This document shows, in pieces, positions 49,305 through 55,110 of a stretch of DNA of 55,110 nucleotides (the first letter of the stretch is position 1; each line of letters starts with the position of its first letter). Under the pieces are notes generated by a model. It made no database searches and was not told where the DNA came from. It saw only the letters and a list, made by a program, of their open reading frames with translations. This DNA is from UBA2396 sp038042175 (GTDB lineage Bacteria > Planctomycetota > Phycisphaerae > Phycisphaerales > UBA1924), in NCBI GenBank assembly GCA_964358855.1, contig CAYHQQ010000022.1, forward strand, positions 1 to 55,110, read 5' to 3'. The translations under genes and the position numbers were made by a program.

Positions 49305-49907
49305 ATGAAGTCGTTTTTTGCTATCGCTGGTGCCGCTGCTCTTGCCGCGTGTGCTTTGACCTCAACCGCCTCGGCTGACCTGATTCCGATCAGCAGCATG
49401 GGGTTTGGTATCGAGGGCAATGGCGCCTTCACTGGTAGCATCGCTTATTCCGGTTCCACGCTGACGATCACGCTCACCAACGACCTGGCCTCCGCCGCGG
49501 GTGGCAAGATTACCGGGGTGGTTTTCAACATCCACGGCAGCGCCACCGCTGTGCTGTCGTCCACGACGCACGCCGCATTCGCCGATCTGGGCGCGAGCCC
49601 GTCGGCGTCTCCCTTCGGCACGTTTGAAGCCGGGGCCGCCATGGGCGGCAGCTGGGCCGGTGGTGGATCTCCCGCGGCCGGGATTGCGATTGGTGGCACG
49701 GGCGTCTTCACGTTCCACGTGAGCGGCGCTGATGCCGGCATCCTGACCGCCGCCAGCTTCATCGATGGCGACGGCGTGAACTTTGCCGTTCGTTTCCGCG
49801 GGTTTGCGAATGGTGGCTCTGACAAGGTTGCCGGCCACCTCGTCCCCGCCCCCGGCTCGCTGGCCCTACTTGGCCTCGCCGGCCTTGGCCTGCGTCGCCG
49901 CCGCTAA
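49305..49907 (+). CDS. Exported protein with PEP-CTERM-like sorting tail
   Basis: 200-residue secreted protein: signal peptide (MKSFFAIAGAAALAACALTSTASA), a Gly/Ala/Ser-rich beta domain (GSIAYSGSTLTITLTNDL, GVVFNIHGSATAVLSST, FTFHVSGADAGIL) and a C-terminal tripartite tail VPAPGS, then LALLGLAGLGL, then RRRR. The tail is the planctomycete form of PEP-CTERM, recognised by an exosortase that cleaves and anchors or secretes the protein (family knowledge). No exosortase gene is in the window. The domain order fits a surface or matrix protein. Strong Shine-Dalgarno GAGGAG. Confidence 0.88.
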   Translation: MKSFFAIAGAAALAACALTSTASADLIPISSMGFGIEGNGAFTGSIAYSGSTLTITLTNDLASAAGGKITGVVFNIHGSATAVLSSTTHAAFADLGASPSASPFGTFEAGAAMGGSWAGGGSPAAGIAIGGTGVFTFHVSGADAGILTAASFIDGDGVNFAVRFRGFANGGSDKVAGHLVPAPGSLALLGLAGLGLRRRR

Positions 49908-49938
49908 GCGACTGAGTTCGATCAAGTCTCATTTCCGG

Positions 49939-49993
49939 AGTCGTGGCACAGCCGTCGAGGACCTCCTCGCGTGTGTGCCACGACTTCTTTTTT
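49939..49993 (+). terminator. Rho-independent terminator after the PEP-CTERM-like gene
   Basis: 12-bp stem AGTCGTGGCACA with TGTGCCACGACT (49939-49950; 49974-49985), an inner GAGG…CCTC hairpin, then TCTTTTTT. It lies 31 bases after the stop codon. Confidence 0.88.
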
Positions 49994-50018
49994 GGTGTGT
50001 GCCGCCGCCTGGGAAGGA

Positions 50019-50148
50019 GGAGTCCCCGTGATCGACGGCCAGGTTGCCTTCGACCCGGACAACGCCGCTTATGGCTGCTGCGGTCAAGCTCTGACCAGGT
50101 TCACGGATCATCCGTGCGACGGGCCCGGCCGTCGATCTCGGGGACTCC
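50019..50148. ncRNA. Large inverted-repeat structure, candidate structured RNA
   Basis: Arms 50019-50040 and 50127-50148 are 22 bases each and match as inverted copies at 21 positions. Inside are three smaller hairpins: CCGC…GCGG (50064-50082), GTCA-AGCTC-TGAC (50083-50094) and CACGG-ATCAT-CCGTG (50102-50116). The whole can fold as a long stem closed over a multi-branched loop. It lies between a strong terminator and the next gene, with no protein gene convincing in any frame. It may be an unknown RNA, a leader element of the gene at 50216, or a non-autonomous mobile element. Confidence 0.5.
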
Positions 50149-50215
50149 GGCCAGAGGATAGGCGAGGCCACGGGCAAATGGCCAAATGAGGACGGGGTTC
50201 GGGTACGATTGGGTC

Positions 50216-50752
50216 ATGATCACGACGCTGCTGGGCTCCGTTCTGGACCATGACTCGTGGGAGATCGCCAGCTTCGTGGTGACGGTGGTGGGCCTGCCGT
50301 TCGGAATCGCCGTCTTCCTGTACCAGCAGTCGCGGGAGCGGCGGAACGAAGAGGCGGAGATCTACCAGCGCCTCAGCTCCGAGTACACCATGTTCATGCG
50401 GATGGTGCTGGAGAATCCCGACCTGGGCCTCCTGCACAAACGGAGTCCGGTGGCGGGTGAGACGCCCCGCGAGCTCTCGCCCGAACAGGCCGAGAGAAAG
50501 GCCGCTCTGTTCAATGTGCTGGTGGCCCTCTTTGAGCGCTCGTACATCCTTGTCTACGAGGACCGGATGAGCCGCGAGACCGCACGGCTCTGGCAGTCGT
50601 GGGAAGACTACATGCGGGAGTGGACCAGGCGCGAGGACTTCCGGGCCGCCCTTCCCGAGCTGCTCAACGGTGAGGACCAGGACTTCGCCGTCCACATCTC
50701 TAGAATCGCCCGCGAAGAGAGCGGGCGTGCGACTCCCTCGGCACCCCGGTAA
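50216..50752 (+). CDS. Membrane-anchored hypothetical protein
   Basis: 178-residue protein with one N-terminal membrane helix (about residues 14-38, WEIASFVVTVVGLPFGIAVFLYQQ) and a helical cytoplasmic domain (SRERRNEEAEIYQRLSSEYTMFMRMVLENPDLGLL…, VLVALFERSYILVYEDRM…, WQSWEDYMREW). The pattern resembles DUF4760-type membrane proteins; family identity is uncertain. The ATG at 50216 begins just before the helix; an upstream ATG at 50186 is possible. The next gene follows after 9 bases. Confidence 0.7.
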   Translation: MITTLLGSVLDHDSWEIASFVVTVVGLPFGIAVFLYQQSRERRNEEAEIYQRLSSEYTMFMRMVLENPDLGLLHKRSPVAGETPRELSPEQAERKAALFNVLVALFERSYILVYEDRMSRETARLWQSWEDYMREWTRREDFRAALPELLNGEDQDFAVHISRIAREESGRATPSAPR

Positions 50753-50761
50753 ACTGCGGGC

Positions 50762-51304
50762 ATGTCGACCAATCCAACAGCGCAGAAGGTGATCCAGCAG
50801 GCCGAGTCCAATCCCGGAGTCCGCTGGGCGGGCGGCGTGGCGATCTCGACGGCGATCCTCGCGGGCGTCGCGGCGATTGCGGGCCTCTTGGCGAACCGGC
50901 ACACGACCGAGGCGATGATCGATCAGATCGAGTGCTCGGACCAGTGGAGCTACTACCAGGCCAAGGGGATCAAGGCGGCGGTGCTGGAGAACAAGCTGGA
51001 ACTCCTTCCGATCCTGGGCAAGACGGCCGAAGTCGACGACAAGGACAAGGCCGAGCGATACCGGACCGAGCAGGAAGGAATCAAGGCGGCGGCGGAGGCG
51101 AAGCAAACGAGCGCGAAGGACCATCGCCGCCGGGCCGGGATCGCGGCCAACGCGGCCACTCTCTCTCAGATCGCCATCGCTTTGGCCGCGATTTCGATGC
51201 TCACCAAGCGCGTTTGGTTCTGGATCGGGTCCCTGGCCTTTGGTGCGGCGGGGCTTGGAATCCTGATCTACAGCGTGCTGGCCGACGGCCCTAACCGGTT
51301 CTAA
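50762..51304 (+). CDS. DUF4337-like membrane protein
   Basis: 180-residue protein with an N-terminal helix (about 22-45, RWAGGVAISTAILAGVAAIAGLLANRH), a central soluble helical region (DQWSYYQAKGIKAAVLENKLELL… ERYRTEQEGIKAAAEAK) and two C-terminal helices (about 128-170). The DQWSYYQAKGIK motif is the clearest sign of DUF4337, a bacterial membrane family of unknown function. It is likely co-transcribed with the preceding gene (9-base gap). Confidence 0.88.
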   Translation: MSTNPTAQKVIQQAESNPGVRWAGGVAISTAILAGVAAIAGLLANRHTTEAMIDQIECSDQWSYYQAKGIKAAVLENKLELLPILGKTAEVDDKDKAERYRTEQEGIKAAAEAKQTSAKDHRRRAGIAANAATLSQIAIALAAISMLTKRVWFWIGSLAFGAAGLGILIYSVLADGPNRF

Positions 51305-51363
51305 GGACCCGTTCGCGTGCAGATTGGGCAATGACTTCAGAGGGTTTGCGTTAGACTCCGCAT

Positions 51364-52614
51364 ATGACTTTCCGCACACGCGCCCTCGTCGCTTGTCTCG
51401 CGTTCGTCGCTGGATTTGTCCCGGCCGCCATTGCCGACGACCGCACCTTTGTCGACGTGGTCGGGACCCGCTTTGAGCAGTGGGACACCGACAAGAACGG
51501 GGAGTTGTCGCCCGCGGAGCTCGACAGCCTGACGACCGACCCGAAGATCACGGGGGAAGAGGCCGCGGCGGTCGCGTCCATCAAGCTCACGATCCGCAGC
51601 GGCAAGTACGAATTGCCCAAGGCGCTCACCCGCGAGTATCTGACGACCCAGAAGGACAACGCGCGTCCCGCTCAGAGCACGCCGGTCGACACCGACCGCG
51701 AAGATGACGGCGACCTTCTGCGCACGTCACCGATCAACGGCGCGCCCGAGGCGCCGCTCAAAGCGCCGCAGTTTCGCTCCAAATACCTGTCGGCAGTGAA
51801 GAAAATCAAGTCGACGCCCAGGGAGCTGTTCGGCGATGAGACGCCCGATCTGGACCAGGCCCATCAAGGCCCCTTGGGCGACTGCTTCTTTGTCTCGATC
51901 GTCGGGGCGTGCGTCGAGCGCGACAGCCAGTCGGTGAAGAAGATGATCACGCCCAAGGAAGGCGGCGGATACTCCGTTGCGTTCGGCAACGGCAAGGTCC
52001 AGGAAGTCTCGCCCTTGACCGACGTCGAGCTTGCCATCAGCTCGCGCGTTGGCAACGAGGGGCTGTGGATCTGCGTGCTGGAGAAGGCGTTCGGACAAAT
52101 GCGAATGGAGAGCAAGCCCGAGGCCCAAAGGACCGAGCAGTCGATCGACGCGATCTCCAAGGGCGGGTCGGTGTCGACGTCGATCAAGACGCTGACCGGG
52201 CACGACGTGGACTCGGTGACGATGCGGGCCAAGGCCGAGAAGGCGGCCGATGCCCAGGCGCTCGAGCCGCTCCTGGCCCAGGTCCGCAAGACCCTCAAGG
52301 GAGCCTTGGACGCCAAGCGTCTGGCGGCGGCGGGCACCGGCTCGACCGACAAGTTGCCCCCGGGCATGTCACCCAAGCACGCGTACGCCGTGCTGGCGTA
52401 CGACGAGGCAACCGACGTGGTGAAGATCTGGAACCCCCACGGCAACAACTTCAAGCCCAAGGGCGACGCTGGGATCCAGAACGGCTATCCGACCAAGGCA
52501 GGGCGGTTTGAGATGCCCCTGGTTGAGTTCGTGAAGATTTTCCGGGCGACGACGGTCGAGACCGATCGGCCGATCCCAGTGGGCGGAAAGTCGCGCGGGC
52601 CACGCAGGCAGTGA
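51364..52614 (+). CDS. Secreted calpain-like cysteine protease with EF-hand
   Basis: 416-residue exported protein: signal peptide (about 1-25, ending AAIADD). An EF-hand calcium loop at residues 41-52 (DTDKNGELSPAE) has all chelating positions filled. The C2-calpain peptidase core follows: QGPLGDCFFVSIVGA with oxyanion Gln168 and catalytic Cys174, His339 in PKHAYAVLAYD, and Asn357 in KIWNPHG, the complete triad in family order. The domain also shows LWICVLEKAFGQ. Calpain-type domains in bacteria are widespread but scarcely studied. The substrate is unknown. Calcium may regulate it through the EF-hand, unlike the C2 domains of eukaryotic calpains (inference). Confidence 0.87.
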   Translation: MTFRTRALVACLAFVAGFVPAAIADDRTFVDVVGTRFEQWDTDKNGELSPAELDSLTTDPKITGEEAAAVASIKLTIRSGKYELPKALTREYLTTQKDNARPAQSTPVDTDREDDGDLLRTSPINGAPEAPLKAPQFRSKYLSAVKKIKSTPRELFGDETPDLDQAHQGPLGDCFFVSIVGACVERDSQSVKKMITPKEGGGYSVAFGNGKVQEVSPLTDVELAISSRVGNEGLWICVLEKAFGQMRMESKPEAQRTEQSIDAISKGGSVSTSIKTLTGHDVDSVTMRAKAEKAADAQALEPLLAQVRKTLKGALDAKRLAAAGTGSTDKLPPGMSPKHAYAVLAYDEATDVVKIWNPHGNNFKPKGDAGIQNGYPTKAGRFEMPLVEFVKIFRATTVETDRPIPVGGKSRGPRRQ

Positions 52615-52637
52615 CCAGTGGCAAGGATGTTTCGGTG

Positions 52638-52719
52638 GCAAGGATGATCCGCTTCGGTCATCCTTGCGAGTTTCACGATGGCGGTGGGCGCCCTCATGCT
52701 TCCCTGAAGGGGAAGCATG
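52638..52719. repeat. Two hairpins in the convergent spacer before prfB
   Basis: Hairpin 1 (52638-52667): GCAAGGATGA with TCATCCTTGC, 10 bp. Hairpin 2 (52695-52719): CATGCTTCCC with GGGAAGCATG, 10 bp, set inside GGTGGGC…GCCACC flanks. They fill the gap between the protease and prfB stop codons and probably end both transcripts; the second looks like a dispersed palindromic repeat. Confidence 0.7.
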
Positions 52720-52728
52720 CCACCCGGA

Positions 52729-53848
52729 TCACGCCTTCGCGTGTTCCTTCAGCGATCTTCGACGCTTCAACTCGGCATCGATGAACTGGTGAATCTCCCC
52801 CCGCAGCACGCGTTCGTAGTCGCGATCCTCGACGTCGGTGCGGTGGTCCTTCACGCGGTTGTCGTAGAAGACGTAGCTGCGGATCTGCGTTCCCCAGCCC
52901 ATGTCCAGGGCGCCGCCGCTGGCCTGGGCAATCTCCTTGTCGCGCCGCTCGTCTTCCATCAACTGGAGCTTGGCCTGGAGGACGCCCAAGGCCTGGGCTT
53001 TGTTCTGGGGCTGATCCCGGTAGGTGCTGGCGACGACCTGGATGCCGGTGGGTTTGTGGACGACGCGGATGGCCGAGGCGACCTTGTTGACGTTCTGGCC
53101 GCCCGGGCCGCTGGCGCGGACGAAGGGGATGATGTCGACATCCTTGTCGGGAATGGTGATCTCGGCGTCGGCGATCTCGGGCGTCACGTCGACCGTCGCA
53201 AAGCTCGTCTGGCGTTTGCCCTGGGCGTTGAAGGGCGAGACGCGGGCCAGGCGGTGGGAGCCGCGTTCGCACGAGAGGTGCCCGAACGCGTAGGGCCCCT
53301 TCACATGGATGGTCACCGAGTCGATCCCGACTTCAGAGCCAAAGCCCTTGTCGACCTCTTCCATCGTGAAGCCCATCTTCTCGCAGTAGAAGATGTACAT
53401 GCGCAGCAGCATCTCGGCCCAGTCGTTGGCCTCGGTGCCGCCCACGCCAGCGGAAATCGTGAGGAAGCAGTTGCCCATGTCGTACTTCCCGGTGAAGAAC
53501 GACTGGAGCTCGATGCGTTCCATCCGCTGGTTGATGCGAAAGAGCGTCGCGTCGGCCTCGGCCAAGAGGTCCGGGTCGCTCACCTCGCGGGACATCTCGT
53601 ACCCGAGTTTGGCGTCCTCAAACTCCCGCATGGCGGTGGCGAGGGGCTCGACCTGGGCCTTGAGGGGCTTGATCTGGGCGACGATCTTCTTGGCTTTGTC
53701 CTGGTTGTCCCAGAAGCCGTCGGCGTTCATCTGGGCTTCGAGATCTTTGAGCTGTTTCTGCTTGGACGGGAAGTTAAAGCGAGTCGCGGATCGTCAAGAT
53801 CCGCGCCTCGAGTTCGGCGATGACAGCGGGGTGGGCTTCGTAGTGCAT
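52729..53848 (-). CDS. prfB: Peptide chain release factor 2 (programmed +1 frameshift)
   Basis: RF2 ends translation at UGA and UAA. The first 24 codons (MHYEAHPAVIAELEARILTIRDSL) start at 53848 and stop at TAA (53776-53774). Reading continues one base on as NFPSKQKQLKDLEAQMNADGFWD…, the conserved continuation of RF2. This gives a full protein of about 372 residues. The SPF stop-recognition motif (RVSPFNAQGKRQ) and the GGQ catalytic loop (ASGPGGQNVNKV) are present. An internal ATG at 53730 would make a protein lacking the N-terminal helix. The frameshift stop is UAA, not the usual UGA, and there is no AGGGGG-type helper. Confidence 0.93.
53773..53779 (-). promoter_or_regulatory. prfB +1 frameshift site, CUU UAA C
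   Basis: In the zero frame the sequence is TCG CTT TAA C; slipping +1 on CTT leads to the AAC TTC CCG frame of RF2. The canonical site is CUU UGA C. In the +1 frame a TGA lies just upstream (53791-53793 region) and no start codon follows it before the conserved residues, so recoding is needed to make the full protein. Confidence 0.85.
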
Positions 53849-53892
53849 GGACCATCATAGTCACGGGACGCAAAGTGCCGATAGAGTTGTCC

Positions 53893-54228
53893 ATGACCCA
53901 AGCGCCCGTTCAGTTCGTCGCGCAGGTGAGCCGCGAGAGTTCCGACCCCAAAAAGGCCGAGATGCAGTGGCTTTTCTGGCGTGGCGGCCTGGCGATCGCC
54001 CTCATGCTGGGCCTCCTGGTCGGGGCGGCCGTCTGGTCGACCAACCGGCGGATGCGCCGCATCCAGAACCTCAAGGCCGACACCGCCCGGCGCCGGGGCC
54101 AGGATCCTTGGGCGGCGGCCGGCGAGCGAGTTGAGCCTCTGACTCCCGAGCAAATGGAGTCGCAGTTCTCCCCGCCCAAGCGCCAAAGGCGCGACCCCAA
54201 GCCGCCCACGGAGGGCCAGGACGAATGA
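53893..54228 (+). CDS. Small single-pass membrane protein
   Basis: 111-residue protein with one membrane helix at about residues 29-49 (GGLAIALMLGLLVGAAVWS) and a highly basic, then proline-rich, cytoplasmic tail (TNRRMRRIQNLKADTARRRGQDPWAAAGERVEPLTPEQMESQFSPPKRQRRDPKPP). No known family. It overlaps the following SDR gene by four bases (ATGA), so it is translationally coupled. It is divergent from prfB with 44 bases between the start codons, leaving little room for two promoters. Confidence 0.72.
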   Translation: MTQAPVQFVAQVSRESSDPKKAEMQWLFWRGGLAIALMLGLLVGAAVWSTNRRMRRIQNLKADTARRRGQDPWAAAGERVEPLTPEQMESQFSPPKRQRRDPKPPTEGQDE

Positions 54229-54977
54229 CTCGCCGCCCGACAGTCCTGGTCACCGGCGGGGCCCGCAGGGTCGGGGCGGCCATCGCCCGGGCGTTCGCAC
54301 GCGATGGGTGCGACATCGTGCTCCACTACAACACGAGCCAGGTGGAAGCGAACCAGCTTGCGACGTCCCTGACCGAGATGGGCGCCAAGGTCACGCTCTG
54401 GAAGGCCGACCTGTCCGAACCGGCCCGGGTCGAGGTCGCTGCGAGGGAACTGGCGGCAAAGCTTGCCGAGCTCTCGGTCCTGATCCTCAACGCCTCGAGC
54501 TACGACCGCACGCCCCTTGACACCGTCACCGCGACCCAGGCCATGTCCGCGTACGCGGTCAATGCAGTCTCGCCGCTCATGCTCTGCAAGACCTTCGCCG
54601 GGCTGCTCAGTGCCTCGCCAGTGCCCGGCGGCGGATCGATCGTCGCGATGGGAGACATGCACGCCACCGGCAGGCCCCGCAAGGGTCTTGCCGCCTACTC
54701 GATGTCCAAGGCAGCCCTGATTGAGATGGTCCAGACGCTGGCCCGCGAACTCGCACCCAAGGTCCGCGTCAACGCGGTTGCGCCGGGCGTGATCGACTGG
54801 CCAGAGACCGGGAGCGAGTCGGAAGCGGAGATGCAGCGGGCCTACCTGAGCCGTGTGCCGCTGGGGAGGGCTGGGACGCCTGAGGACGCGGCCGGGGTTG
54901 TGCGGTGGCTTGCGCTCGAGGCGACGTATGTGACCGGTGAGGTCATTCGCGTCGACGGCGGGCGATGGCTGGCTTGA
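54225..54977 (+). CDS. SDR oxidoreductase, pteridine-reductase-like
   Basis: 250-residue classical short-chain dehydrogenase. NADPH motif TGGARRVGAAIARAFARDGCDIVLHYNTS, with the GGxxRxG form and Arg typical of pteridine reductases, LNASSYDRTPL (NAS/NNA-like), a catalytic Tyr-x-x-x-Lys in AAYSMSKAAL, and NAVAPGVIDWPE near the C-terminal half, ending TYVTGEVIRVDGGRWL. The usual catalytic Ser appears replaced by Asp in VAMGDMHATG, as in pteridine reductase 1 and FolM-type enzymes. That suggests a role in dihydropteridine reduction (inference). Confidence 0.88.
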   Translation: MTRRPTVLVTGGARRVGAAIARAFARDGCDIVLHYNTSQVEANQLATSLTEMGAKVTLWKADLSEPARVEVAARELAAKLAELSVLILNASSYDRTPLDTVTATQAMSAYAVNAVSPLMLCKTFAGLLSASPVPGGGSIVAMGDMHATGRPRKGLAAYSMSKAALIEMVQTLARELAPKVRVNAVAPGVIDWPETGSESEAEMQRAYLSRVPLGRAGTPEDAAGVVRWLALEATYVTGEVIRVDGGRWLA

Positions 54978-55110
54978 TCAGAGCCCGCCGCGCCAGCTCG
55001 GGTTCGTCTACGACCGCCATTCGTGTCGAATGACGCCCTAGATCAACGAACGCCCACCCTAGCCCGGATTATTCACGTTGATTTGCGGTTCGTCGTCGCA
55101 GCGGCGTTTG
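54978..55110. other. Right-end spacer
   Basis: 133 bases with no convincing gene, RNA or terminator. A GCCCGGATTATTCACG stretch near 55063-55078 is AT-richer than its surroundings, but nothing firm can be said at a truncated edge. Confidence 0.3.

Noticed and set aside
49971..50189. 72-codon frame covering the inverted-repeat structure
   Set aside because: No Shine-Dalgarno, it begins inside the terminator and has no protein-like pattern; the inverted repeat explains the region better.
54978..55110. Possible end of an insertion sequence at the right edge
   Set aside because: A GCCCGGATTATTCACG stretch recalls IS ends, but no transposase, partner inverted repeat or target duplication is visible before the window stops.

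Overview
The window is a gene-dense, high-GC bacterial chromosome segment (about 50 protein genes on both strands, short spacers). The gene content points to a planctomycete, most likely of the Phycisphaerae: a PEP-CTERM-like sorting tail of the VPAPG…RRRR type, a secreted calpain-like protease, DUF1579, DUF2961 and DUF4337 proteins, a class III fructose-bisphosphatase, many small lipoproteins and dispersed palindromic repeats. This is inferred from family content; no rRNA or tRNA gene is present to confirm it.

Layout. 1-3.6 kb: purT (cut by the left edge, minus strand), small membrane proteins, a GH172-like lipoprotein and a DinB protein. 4.2-8.8 kb: a clear TPP riboswitch, an unknown exported protein that it directly controls, thiC, then a run of three small proteins resembling toxin-immunity families. 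8.8-15.3 kb: single metabolic and housekeeping genes (DinB, methyltransferase, secreted amidase, OsmC, two GNAT proteins, VOC). 15.3-21 kb (minus): an Mrp/ApbC ATPase, a YCII lipoprotein, a large secreted M16 peptidase and a membrane protein. 21-32 kb: an exported tandem-repeat protein, a nucleotide-sugar epimerase with thiL, a HAD phosphatase, a zinc-ribbon membrane protein, an MFS/spermidine-synthase fusion, aroC, an STN-like coiled-coil exported protein and an ECF sigma factor overlapping its probable anti-sigma partner. 32-41 kb: a GH2 glycosidase, class III FBPase, a lipoprotein with a C10 tract, an HDOD-GGDEF-REC regulator next to YajQ, and DUF1579. 41-49 kb (minus): pxpB-pxpC-MFS-pxpA (5-oxoproline breakdown), dnaX with a -1 frameshift site, ybaB, a Nudix protein, and a cyanophycinase-like lipoprotein upstream. 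49-55 kb: a PEP-CTERM-like protein, a large unexplained inverted-repeat structure, two membrane proteins, an EF-hand/calpain-like secreted protease, prfB with a +1 frameshift site, and a pteridine-reductase-like SDR.

Regulatory highlights. Two recoding signals are visible: dnaX (A8 slippery run) and prfB, whose frameshift stop is UAA instead of the usual UGA. The TPP aptamer holds the ribosome-binding site of an uncharacterised gene inside its P4 stem. Several palindromic repeat families sit mostly in spacers between convergent genes, and two repeat-like motifs lie in frame inside thiC.

Most interesting unexplained elements: the riboswitch-controlled exported protein (4327-5070), the 130-nt inverted-repeat structure at 50019-50148, the structured leader at 37550-37620, the possible small transcript between two terminator-like hairpins at 22410-22594, and the UAA-type prfB site.
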